The translations under genes were made by a program, and so were the position numbers. Positions 7,301-14,217 of a stretch of DNA of 49,612 nt are shown one piece after another (position 1 is the first letter of the stretch; each line of letters begins with the position of its first letter). This DNA comes from Corallococcus terminator (GTDB lineage: Bacteria > Myxococcota > Myxococcia > Myxococcales > Myxococcaceae). The stretch spans positions 1 to 49,612 of the forward strand of contig NZ_RAVZ01000022.1 in the NCBI RefSeq assembly GCF_003611635.1, in the 5' to 3' direction. The notes beneath the pieces were generated by a model. The model was not told the DNA's origin and searched no databases. It worked only from the letters and a program-made list of their open reading frames with translations.

Positions 7301-10070
7301 CGGAGATCGTCGTGCCGTTCGGGAAGGCCAGGGTGGCCGTGGTGCTGGAGGTGCTGACCGCGCCCGTGAAGGCGCTCAGTCCGCCGCCGCCCACGTTGCG
7401 CACGGTGACCTTGAGGCTGCCCTGCTCGCCGACGTCGAGGACGCCGTCATGGTCGCAGCCCGTCACGCTGTCATCCAGCTTGATGCTGGTGATCTCGATG
7501 TTGCCACCCGAGGCGAAGCTCTCCACCACGCCGATGTGGTCGGAGGAGTTGCGGTCCGGCGCCTTGGCACCGAAGCCCGCGCCGCGCTTGGCGAACGCCG
7601 CCACGAAGCGGCTGTAGTCCGCCGGATCCGACGCCAGGGCCACGGCCCACAGCGCGTCACGCGCCTCGAGGTACGTGGGCGCGTTCGGGGTCGCCTTGTA
7701 GGCGGCGACCAGGTAGCGCTTCATGCGGTCCTGGGCCTCCTGGAAGGGGTGTGCGTTCAGGAGGCTGGCGTAGCTCTCCCACAGCATGGTCGCCCACACT
7801 TCACCGCTGTTGTGGACCTGGCTGTTGGAGGCGCCCGTCGCCGCGCCCGCGATCTGGGCGGCCGGCAGCGGCTCCCAGTTGGCGATGTGCTTGAACGTCA
7901 GGCTGTTCTTGGCGAAGTCCGTCGAATAGGGGATGCGACGGATGCCGAAGTAGTAGCCGTTGTTCCGGCCACCGCTGGAGGTGTAGCCGGCGTTGGTGTA
8001 GACGCCCTGGAAGTTGGCGTTGCCCGGCTTGGTCCGGTCGCTCTCACGCACCTGCATGATCTGCGCGTGGAAGTCGCCCCAGCCCTCGCCCATCGCGCGG
8101 CCCTGGTTGTTGACGAGGCCCGCCGCGTTACCGATGAGGCGGTTGCTGATGTAGTGGCCCCACTCGTGGGCGATGATTCCGTTGTCGAGCGTACCGTCGC
8201 GATCCAGGTCCGCCGAGCGGCGCATCCGCACCGTGACGGGCCCGGTCTGCAGCTCGGCCCGCCACGCGGTCGCGGCGGCCTGGGTGATGGACAGCGTGGG
8301 GATGGTCACGGCGGCGTTCGTGCCGCCCAGGCCCGGAGCCTCGCCCGCCGCGTTGTTCGCGACGACCGTGGCGATGGCGCCCGCGTTCTGCGCGTTCAGC
8401 GCCTTGGCGGAGAAGTCGCAGGCTCCGCGGTCGATGAGGGCGATCTTCCCCTGGAAGGCGTTCGCCTCGAAGGGGGCGCAGCCGTTGGTGGCGGCCGAGG
8501 CGACGTCACCCGTCACCTCGAACACCTGCTTGCCGAACGACGCCGAACCGGAGTCGTAGATGCCTGCGAGCGCCGCCGGGGCCGTCACGCTCAGCTCGGG
8601 CACGCCGTTGAACACGTACATCTGCATGCGCGGCGACGCACCGTCGGCCGGCGTGCTCATGTTCGCGTTGTTGCGGCCGCCGTAGTCCTGGCCCTGGGCC
8701 TGGATGGGGTCGCCTTCAACGCCGCCACGGCCGAAGTTGAACGACTGGGCGTTGCCAGCGGCCTCGTCGAAGCCGGCGTCGTAGAACCAGTCGTGAAGGA
8801 AGTTGTTCACGTAGAACAGGTTCACCACCGCCGCCTTGATCTGCGTCGGGCTGGAGTTGGGCGCCTTGGTCTGGTCGAAGACGTGGCCGAAGGTGTTGGC
8901 CGCCGTCGTCTCCGCGCGCAGGTCCGCGCTGCCGGGCGTGAAGCCGTCCGGCCCCACGAGGTCCGCGTACGCGTCCACGTTGTTGCCGAGCGTCTGCGAC
9001 GCATTGGCCGGCAGCCACGGGTCGTTCTTGGTGAACGGCGAGTTGGCGATGGTGATGTCGTGCTGCGGGCGGTTCAGGGGGATCTGGAAACCGTCGCGCA
9101 GGCCCGTGGGGTGCGGGGTCGCGTCGTTGCCCTGGGGACCGTCCTCCGGGATGTACGGCGAGGTGACGTCCGCCCAGACCTTGTAGGTGAAGGGCGTGCC
9201 CGCGACGTCCGCGGTCAGGTCGTTGCGGAAGAGCACCTTGCCGGTGGTCGCCGACACGACGTAGGCGAAGTACTGGCTGGAGCGCGCCGCCTTCGGGCCG
9301 GCGTTGACCTCCACGTACCAGGCGGGCTCGAGCGTGTCGGCCAGCGTGTAGAACACCTGACGGGCACGGGCCGGGATGGTCAGGTCCTGCGCCAGCGACG
9401 CCTTCGCGGACGGGGCCAGTTCGAAGAAGATGTACTCGCCCTGCGAGCCGGTGTTGACGAACGAGGTGGCCTGCGTGCCGGAGCCCGTCAGGTCCTTGAA
9501 CGCACCGGAGATGGCGTCCGCGGCGCCCAGGCGGAACGACGAAGCGCTGCGGGCCTTCAGGCGCGCGTTGAGCGTCAGGTCGGACGGGGCCAGGTAGCCG
9601 CTGACGGCCACCAGGCGCATGTCCTGCGCCATGATGACCTTGATCTCGTTGCGGAAGACCGGGATGCCGCCCACCGTCTGGTTGAAGGTGGCGATGATCG
9701 GGCCGGTGCCCGTGTTGTGCACCGCGCGCAGCGTGGCGCCGGAGACGTCATCCCGCGACAGGCGGTAGTTGTCCGCCACCGTCTGCAGGTGCGCGCGCGC
9801 CGCGCTCTCCGCCGTCATGCCATTGCGGATGACGGACTTGGACTGCGCGCCATCCTGCGCCGCCCACGCGAACGTGGGAACGCCGAGCCGCTGCTCGGTC
9901 TGCTCGACGCGAAGCCCGCGCGATACCGCCGTGTCGGGGTCCACGGCGAGCTGGCGCGACTCCTTCTGCTCCAGGAACGCGTCGAAGTTCGACCGCTCCT
10001 TGGCCCACGCGCTGGTACCCGCGATGGGCACCAGCAGCAGGCTGGTCAAAAGCTTTTCCCTGAGACGCAT
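4350..10070 (-). CDS. Secreted M36 (fungalysin-type) metalloprotease with PA domain, seven PKD/REJ-like repeats and MYXO-CTERM tail
   Basis: A 1906-aa secreted zinc endopeptidase. In order: signal peptide (residues 1 to about 23, ending GTSAWA); fungalysin/thermolysin-type propeptide (about 50-250); M36 catalytic domain with a PA domain inserted (about 495-605) just before the zinc motif HEWGH (about 633-637), and the third-ligand segment GEGWGDF downstream; a CARDB-like beta domain (about 870-960); a jelly-roll-like domain (about 985-1180); seven tandem repeats of about 95 residues; and a C-terminal GGCSS motif, hydrophobic helix and RRRK cluster typical of MYXO-CTERM sorting signals. It should therefore be surface-anchored and possibly released by processing. 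AGGAAGG precedes the ATG. It stands alone, with its own terminator. A role in predation or protein feeding is inferred from the family. Confidence 0.93.
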   Translation of the reverse strand: MRLREKLLTSLLLVPIAGTSAWAKERSNFDAFLEQKESRQLAVDPDTAVSRGLRVEQTEQRLGVPTFAWAAQDGAQSKSVIRNGMTAESAARAHLQTVADNYRLSRDDVSGATLRAVHNTGTGPIIATFNQTVGGIPVFRNEIKVIMAQDMRLVAVSGYLAPSDLTLNARLKARSASSFRLGAADAISGAFKDLTGSGTQATSFVNTGSQGEYIFFELAPSAKASLAQDLTIPARARQVFYTLADTLEPAWYVEVNAGPKAARSSQYFAYVVSATTGKVLFRNDLTADVAGTPFTYKVWADVTSPYIPEDGPQGNDATPHPTGLRDGFQIPLNRPQHDITIANSPFTKNDPWLPANASQTLGNNVDAYADLVGPDGFTPGSADLRAETTAANTFGHVFDQTKAPNSSPTQIKAAVVNLFYVNNFLHDWFYDAGFDEAAGNAQSFNFGRGGVEGDPIQAQGQDYGGRNNANMSTPADGASPRMQMYVFNGVPELSVTAPAALAGIYDSGSASFGKQVFEVTGDVASAATNGCAPFEANAFQGKIALIDRGACDFSAKALNAQNAGAIATVVANNAAGEAPGLGGTNAAVTIPTLSITQAAATAWRAELQTGPVTVRMRRSADLDRDGTLDNGIIAHEWGHYISNRLIGNAAGLVNNQGRAMGEGWGDFHAQIMQVRESDRTKPGNANFQGVYTNAGYTSSGGRNNGYYFGIRRIPYSTDFAKNSLTFKHIANWEPLPAAQIAGAATGASNSQVHNSGEVWATMLWESYASLLNAHPFQEAQDRMKRYLVAAYKATPNAPTYLEARDALWAVALASDPADYSRFVAAFAKRGAGFGAKAPDRNSSDHIGVVESFASGGNIEITSIKLDDSVTGCDHDGVLDVGEQGSLKVTVRNVGGGGLSAFTGAVSTSSTTATLAFPNGTTISVPALSRGAQATVSLPVNLSAVSNADARAGLKIVFDSSEIPASAKTVTFDGRVNYDDVPSISNTESFESGLSAWTLSENLSSSGDFTLGGTVTNRFAHGYNPEVASELTLTSPWMTVAQAEDFTISYKYRHSFEQDYSAVPAAYDGAVLEFTVDGIDWIDPWDLYPVVDADPGYTHYISEGGGNPIEGRAAMGLTSAGFPAFTSASINFGTFFPDLELYNVRFRFRVGADLAVGAYGLDVDDVTFTGATPVFPSQAGQPDAAGACNLRPVANPGPSRTGTLAVAEGTIVGGVFTRTNIILNGTGSFDPDAAAGDALTYAWTQTGGATPVTLTGADTATPSFKADVDYSDTLAFQLVVTDGTGKTSVPKTVEIEIIDVNQAPVIAITAPATVNERDTGVTLDASASTDADRVDQGYLTFAWTQTGGTPKVTLAGAATAKATFTAPDVAADTQLTFTVSVSDGTATVSKAVSVTVKSVDRAPVANAGADFTVDTRTQAALDGAGTDADGDAVSLLWAQTAGPTVTLSSTSAAKPTFTAPDVATSTALTFTLTASANGQSSTDTVIVTVKGVDRAPTANAGVDITADERTEVTLAGSGDDADGDALTYQWEQLAGTEVTLTGATTAAPSFTAPDVSGTTTLSFKLTVTAAGKSATDTVNVTVKNVDRAPTANAGADFEVASRASATLNGSGADVDGDALSYLWEQTAGEPAVTLTGADTASASFTAPDVAAPTELTFRLTVTAGGQSSTDLVNVTVRKSNRHPVGEAPATITVNEGDAVELDASGITDPDGDALTFTWTQVGGSTVATTGAGTSKLTFTAPQVQADTALAFSLVAKDADGAAAGPFVYTVTVKQVNQAPVAKARVISGVRGGELVKLDASTSTDPDNETLTYAWTQTGGSSASLTGANTAEASFTPAKKNTAETYTFTVTATDAAGATSTAEVKVNVPKFEEEDGGGCSSAGGSVGGMAPLMALFAAMGMLRRRKSA
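4470..6505 (-). repeat. Coding tandem repeat array: seven PKD/REJ-like modules
   Basis: Seven in-frame modules of about 95 codons occupy the C-terminal third of the M36 protease. Most open with APxANAGxD or a variant, carry a W-x-Q-T/L-x-G core after an LxY/F, and close with SFTAPDV...VTVKxVDR. Modules 3-5 are most alike, suggesting recent internal duplication; modules 1, 6 and 7 are more diverged. Such modules usually act as extended spacers or as polysaccharide/protein-binding domains at the cell surface. Confidence 0.85.
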
Positions 10071-10625
10071 GCGCCTTCCTTCTTGGGGGTGATGAACTGC
10101 CGGACGAGGGGACTGCGAGAGACGACGACGGTGGAGTGGAGCGCGCCGGGGACGGCGGGCCCCCTACGGCTGATGGACCGTGGGTGGACAGCCCAATAGA
10201 GAACGCATCCCAACGTCCGGGGTCGCACGGAGGCGACAGCGGGACGCGATGCGGGAAGTCAGGGCGGAGAGCAAGAGCGCGGAGGGCGCGATGCGCTCCT
10301 CGGGGCCGGACAGGCGGAACGCCACACCCGCGTCTGGGGTGGCTGATGCGGATTCCGTGTCAACGATTCCTGGCAAAAGCTGCTCTCCAACTCACTGTTC
10401 CGAACGCGGTGCTGTTCACCGGATCGGATTCAAGTGGGAGCGCATGCTAACCAGGACACTGGATCGTTGAAAAGAGGGGGGGCCCCTCAACTTTGCGTTA
10501 GCAACCCAGTAACAATTGTCAGTCTGGAATAAGCCGCGCCCGAGGGAGAAATCCCCCAGCGGCCGGGCGGGCGCGGTACCGGGAGCAACGCCGCGCCGTC
10601 CCTTGCTTCCGGCGCGAATCCCTGC
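10071..10625. other. 555-bp intergenic region upstream of the M36 protease
   Basis: No convincing gene is visible. It must hold the promoter and leader of the protease (minus strand) and the 3' end of the SDR transcript. The 10420-10530 part is AT-richer than the surroundings. A short G/C palindrome (GAGGGG GGG CCCCTC, about 10475-10489) could form a 6-bp hairpin. I found no promoter with convincing -35/-10 or -24/-12 elements. Confidence 0.5.
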
Positions 10626-11792
10626 TCATCGGCGCGTGCGGGGCGCGGGGCTGCTGTCCTCGACGGAGGGCAGGGGCGCGTTGTCGAGCGGATCATCCAC
10701 CTCCGCGCCCTCGCGCCGCTGCTTGTATTGGTCACGCACGTAGGCGACGAGTTGATCCAGATAGGTGGAGAGCGGCGGGCAGCGCACGCCGGTGCCGTCG
10801 AGCAGCTCCAGCGTGTTGTGGCAGTTGTAGATGGCCAGGTGGTTCACGTAGCTGATGGCCGCGCGCTGGGGCCGGGCCAGCTTCTCCAACAAGGGCAGCC
10901 GCAGCATCACGTCCGCGGCGCGCGCGGACAGGTTGAAGCGCGGCAGCTTCTTGTGGGACTTCTCCGCGATGAGCTCGTACACGCGCCGCGCGCTCATCGG
11001 GTTGGGGTCCACCAGGTGGAACGTGCGGCCCTTGGCGCGCTCATCCCGCGCCAGCCGCCACACCGCCTCCACCACGAAGTCCACCGGCACCACGTTGAGG
11101 GGGGCGACGCCGTTGCCCGGCAGGGGCAGCGGCACCACCAGCGGCGACGTGACGAGCAGGATGCCCAGGTAGTAGGGGCCCTCGAAGCGATCAATCTCTC
11201 CCGTGCGCGAGTCGCCCACCACGCTGGAGGGCCGGAAGATGGTGACGGGGAGGGTGGCGGCCGCGCGCTGCACCAGCCGCTCCGCCTGGAACTTCGTCTC
11301 CTCATAGGCGTTGCGGAAGGACTGGCCGCGATCCAGCTCGTCCTCGGCGATGACGCCCACCCGGTCGCCGGACACGTAGCAGGTGGAGAAGTGGCTGAAG
11401 CGCGACAGGTTCTCGCAGTCGCGCGCCAGCTCCAGCAGGTTGCGGGTGCCATCCACGTTCACCCGCCACGCGGTCTCCTTGGGCACGCCCAGTTGGGACA
11501 CCGCCGCCAGGTGGAAGATGTCCGTCACCCGTTCGCACAGGCGCTGGTATTCCTCACCAGACAGGCCCAGGTGCATGTCCACCGCGTCGCCGGTGAGCAG
11601 CTCCACCTTCGCGCCCTGCACCTTCGCCGCGGTCGCCTGGGCCTCCTTGAAGGCCTTGGGCTGCACCAGCGCGTAGATGTGGCCCTTCGGGTCCTCGCGC
11701 GCGATGTGCTCCACCAGCCGCTTGCCGATGAAGCCCGGGTAGCCGGTGATGAAGTAGGTGCCTGCGGGACTCTTCCTGGGCGTGGCGCTCAT
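10626..11792 (-). CDS. Extended SDR, fatty-acyl/thioester reductase-like NAD(P)-dependent oxidoreductase
   Basis: A 388-aa extended short-chain dehydrogenase of the NAD_binding_4/thioester-reductase type. The Rossmann motif TGYPGFIGKRL lies near residues 16-26, the catalytic Tyr-Lys pair is in YEETKFQAE and FRPSSVVGDS follows, as in fatty-acyl-CoA reductases and carboxylic-acid-reductase R domains. The C-terminal 40 residues are charged and unrelated to the fold. The ATG at 11792 fits the family start; the longer frame to 12023 overlaps coaE. It follows coaE by 26 bases and probably forms an operon with it and the BamE-like gene. The likely reaction is reduction of an acyl thioester to aldehyde or alcohol, or oxidation/epimerisation of a lipid-linked substrate; the substrate is unknown. 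Confidence 0.83.
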   Translation of the reverse strand: MSATPRKSPAGTYFITGYPGFIGKRLVEHIAREDPKGHIYALVQPKAFKEAQATAAKVQGAKVELLTGDAVDMHLGLSGEEYQRLCERVTDIFHLAAVSQLGVPKETAWRVNVDGTRNLLELARDCENLSRFSHFSTCYVSGDRVGVIAEDELDRGQSFRNAYEETKFQAERLVQRAAATLPVTIFRPSSVVGDSRTGEIDRFEGPYYLGILLVTSPLVVPLPLPGNGVAPLNVVPVDFVVEAVWRLARDERAKGRTFHLVDPNPMSARRVYELIAEKSHKKLPRFNLSARAADVMLRLPLLEKLARPQRAAISYVNHLAIYNCHNTLELLDGTGVRCPPLSTYLDQLVAYVRDQYKQRREGAEVDDPLDNAPLPSVEDSSPAPRTRR

Positions 11793-11818
11793 TCGCGGCG
11801 CAGCATACCCGCCCGGTG

Positions 11819-12415
11819 TCAGTCGTGGGCGAGCATCGCCCGCCACACCGCTTCCACCTGGGGACGGGTGGACTCCGGGGCACCACTGTTGTCGATGACC
11901 CACGTGGCGTGCGCGCGCTTGTCGTCCAGGGAAAGCTGCGCGGACAGCCGCGCCTCCGCCGCCTGCGCGTCCAGCCCGTCGCGCGCCATCAGCCGCGCCT
12001 TCTGCACGTCCCGGGGCACCCACACCACGGCCACGCCCTCCATCGCGGTGTGCAGCCCCGTCTCGATGAGGAGCGGGACGTCATACACGGCGTGGGTGAT
12101 GCCCTCCGCCTCCAGCGCCTGGAGCTTCGTGAGGAACGCGGCGCGCACCTGGGGGTGCACGATGGCGTTGAGGGCGGCGCGTTCAGCGGGGTCCGCGAAG
12201 ATGTGGGTCGCAAGCTTCACCCGGTCCAGGCGGCCGTCCGGGCCCAGCACGCCGGGGAAGCGCTCGGAGATGCGCTGGAGGCCGGGCGTGCCGGGCTCCA
12301 CCACCTCCCGGGCGATGACGTCCGCGTCCAGCACGCGCGCGCCCAATTCGCGCAGCATCCGGCTCACGGTGCTCTTGCCGGAGGCGATGCCGCCCGTCAG
12401 GCCGAAGACGTGCAC
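11819..12415 (-). CDS. coaE: Dephospho-CoA kinase
   Basis: A 198-aa P-loop kinase that phosphorylates the 3'-OH of dephospho-CoA, the last step of coenzyme A synthesis. The Walker A motif GGIASGKST is at residues 8-16, followed by the family-typical DADVIAREVVEPGTPGL and NAIVHPQVR segments and VYDVPLLIETG. The length is normal for bacterial CoaE. It starts three bases after the stop of the upstream secreted-protein gene and is followed by the reductase gene, so all three are probably one transcript. Confidence 0.96.
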   Translation of the reverse strand: MHVFGLTGGIASGKSTVSRMLRELGARVLDADVIAREVVEPGTPGLQRISERFPGVLGPDGRLDRVKLATHIFADPAERAALNAIVHPQVRAAFLTKLQALEAEGITHAVYDVPLLIETGLHTAMEGVAVVWVPRDVQKARLMARDGLDAQAAEARLSAQLSLDDKRAHATWVIDNSGAPESTRPQVEAVWRAMLAHD

Positions 12416-12418
12416 GGG

Positions 12419-12901
12419 TTACTTCGCGGCCTTGGGCGTGGTGAAGACGAAGGACTGCACCGTCTTGCCGTCCTCGTTGAAGAAGATGGCCACGCCCAGC
12501 TTCACGTAGAGGAAGTAGGTGCGGAAGTCGTCGGTGAGCTTGCGCAGGTAGCAGGGCGTGGCGGGCGCCGACCCTCCGGGGCAGGCGGGGCCGTAGCTGT
12601 TCTCGATGGTGTCCTTCTCGATGACGGGCGCGGGGAACACGTCGATGCGCTCCACCATCTGGGTGGCCGGGTCCACCTTGAACTGGGCCTGGGTGGTGCC
12701 CTTGATGGCCTCCTTGGCGAAGTAGGCCAGGATCTCCTTCCCGTCCTGGGACATGGTCCGGGACGGTTCACCGAACTTCTTCACGATGTCCTCCTTCTTG
12801 GAGGACCCGGGTTCGATGCCCTGCCACGGCTTGGCGGAAGCAGGCAGGGAGACGGCGATGGCTGCGACAACGACAAGGACGAAACTGACGGGGGTCCGCA
12901 T
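12419..12901 (-). CDS. Secreted BamE/SmpA-like hypothetical protein
   Basis: A 160-aa exported protein. Residues 1-23 form a signal peptide ending SLPASA with a predicted type I cleavage site before KPW; there is no lipobox. The segment WQGIEPGSSKKEDIVKKFGEPSRTM, split as a start (IEPGSSKKEDIV) and FGEPS, resembles the opening helix-strand of the SmpA/OmlA (BamE-like) fold, in which G-x-S-x-x-x-V/I and G-x-P are conserved. Two cysteines (ACPGG, PCYLRK) may form a disulfide. It is the first gene of the putative operon with coaE. BamE proper is a lipoprotein, so equivalence to that assembly factor is not claimed. Confidence 0.75.
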   Translation of the reverse strand: MRTPVSFVLVVVAAIAVSLPASAKPWQGIEPGSSKKEDIVKKFGEPSRTMSQDGKEILAYFAKEAIKGTTQAQFKVDPATQMVERIDVFPAPVIEKDTIENSYGPACPGGSAPATPCYLRKLTDDFRTYFLYVKLGVAIFFNEDGKTVQSFVFTTPKAAK

Positions 12902-13037
12902 CTCGACTCCTCCCTAGCGGATCAGGCAGGCGCGCCTCAAGGTCCGTTCCCTAGAAGCAACGCGCGTGTCCACCCGGCATTCAATCACGAATGAGACGCC
13001 TTGCCCCCTCCGGAGGGCTCTGCTACGTGCTCAGGCC

Positions 13038-13550
13038 ATGCGTTCTCGTGCCATCCGGGTCTTTTCCGCCCTCCTGCTCGCCGCTTCAGGCGGTCTTGCC
13101 GGGGCTGCGGACTTCACGGGTCCCGATAGCTGCAAGGGGTGTCACCCGGAGGCCTACGACGCGTGGATGAAGTCCAAGCACGCCCGGGCCACGGACACGT
13201 TGGCGGACGCGCAGAAGAAGGACGCCCGCTGCCTGTCCTGCCATGCGCCGGACCAGGCGACGCAGACGCTGACGGCCGTCACCTGCGAGACGTGTCACGG
13301 GGGAGGGCAGTACTACTCTCCGTCCTACGTGATGAAGGACCCGGAGCTGGCGCGGCTGGTGGGGTTGGTGGACCCCTCCGAGAAGCAGTGCCGCACCTGC
13401 CATGACGCTTCGTCTCCCTCCCTGCGCCCGTTTGATTTCAAGGAAGCGCTGAAGGCCATCGACCACTGGTCCGCCGAACGTGCCCGCAAGCAGCAGACCC
13501 GCGCGGACGCGGCCCCCTCCACGCCGGCACCCGCCACGGCGAAGAAGTGA
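13038..13550 (+). CDS. Periplasmic tetraheme cytochrome c (c554-like)
   Basis: A 170-aa exported multiheme cytochrome. The signal peptide covers residues 1 to about 23 (ALLLAASGGLAGA). Four CxxCH heme-binding motifs are visible: CKGCH (32-36), CLSCH (65-69), CETCH (83-87) and CRTCH (118-122). The opening DSCKGCHPEAYDAWMKSKHA is the classic first-heme signature of cytochrome c554-type proteins. The C-terminus is Ala/Pro/Lys-rich. The ATG at 13038 begins the signal peptide; the earlier in-frame start at 12966 would add an unlikely N-extension. It probably shuttles electrons in the periplasm; partners are not encoded nearby. Its stop codon lies in the loop of a hairpin just before engB. Confidence 0.9.
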   Translation: MRSRAIRVFSALLLAASGGLAGAADFTGPDSCKGCHPEAYDAWMKSKHARATDTLADAQKKDARCLSCHAPDQATQTLTAVTCETCHGGGQYYSPSYVMKDPELARLVGLVDPSEKQCRTCHDASSPSLRPFDFKEALKAIDHWSAERARKQQTRADAAPSTPAPATAKK

Positions 13551-13557
13551 CTTCTTC
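13541..13557 (+). promoter_or_regulatory. Translational-coupling hairpin between cytochrome and engB
   Basis: GAAGAAG (13541-13547) and CTTCTTC (13551-13557) pair perfectly around the trinucleotide TGA, which is the cytochrome stop codon. The TTG start of engB follows at once (13558). The left arm is the only purine-rich Shine-Dalgarno candidate for engB, so the stem would hide it until ribosomes finishing the cytochrome open it. Confidence 0.5.
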
Positions 13558-14178
13558 TTGATCAAGATCCTCGACTCCCGCTTCGTCACCACCGCCGTGG
13601 AATTGAAGGGCCTGCCCACGGACCATGCCGCGGAGGTCGCCTTCGTCGGCCGCTCCAACGTGGGCAAGTCGTCCATGATCAACGCCCTGACGAACCGGCG
13701 CAAGCTGGTGCGCGTGTCCAACACGCCCGGGCGCACCCGCACGCTCAACTTCTTCGACGTGGACCTGGACCGCGACGGCCAGCGCCACACGGTGCGGCTG
13801 GCGGACCTGCCCGGCTACGGCTTCGCCAAGGCGAGCAAGACGGACAAGGCCCAGTGGCAGGAGATGATCACCTCCTACCTGAAGCACCGTCACCGGCTGG
13901 AGGTGGTGGTGAGCATCATCGACGCGGAGGTGGGGCCGTCTCCGGAGGACCTGCGCACGCTCGACTACCTCCAGGAGCACAACCGCCGCATCCTCGTGGT
14001 GGCCACGAAGATCGACCGGCTGACGAAGGCCCAGCGCAAGCCCCGGCTCAGCGCCCTGTGCACGCAACTGGAGCTGCCCCGCGAGGCGTTGATTCCGTTC
14101 TCCTCCACCGAAAAGCTGGGCGTGGAAGAGGTGTGGGGCACGCTGCTGGACACCTTCGGCAAGGCCACCCGCGTCTGA
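13558..14178 (+). CDS. engB: Ribosome biogenesis GTPase EngB (YihA/YsxC)
   Basis: A 206-aa TRAFAC GTPase needed for large-subunit ribosome assembly. G1 (GRSNVGKSS) is near residue 31, the switch-I threonine is in NTPGRTRTLNFF, G3 (DLPGYG) is near 83, G4 (TKID) near 150 and G5 (SS) near 175. I use the TTG at 13558, which gives the usual N-terminus (IKILDSRFVTTA); starting further upstream would add a Pro/Arg-rich tail read from the cytochrome gene's 3' end. It begins 7 bases after the cytochrome stop and its ribosome binding site may be sequestered, which suggests coupled translation. The exact start remains somewhat uncertain. Confidence 0.93.
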   Translation: MIKILDSRFVTTAVELKGLPTDHAAEVAFVGRSNVGKSSMINALTNRRKLVRVSNTPGRTRTLNFFDVDLDRDGQRHTVRLADLPGYGFAKASKTDKAQWQEMITSYLKHRHRLEVVVSIIDAEVGPSPEDLRTLDYLQEHNRRILVVATKIDRLTKAQRKPRLSALCTQLELPREALIPFSSTEKLGVEEVWGTLLDTFGKATRV

Positions 14179-14217
14179 GTCTCCCGGGTCCGGGCACGCT
14201 GTGGTAGCACCCCCGGC

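Noticed and set aside
4191-10199. A 2002-codon open frame on the plus strand, antisense to the whole M36 protease gene
   Set aside because: It is Arg/Gly/Val-rich with no domain, and arises because the GC-rich third positions of the real gene remove stop codons from the mirror frame. The minus strand has signal peptide, zinc motif, repeats and sorting signal.
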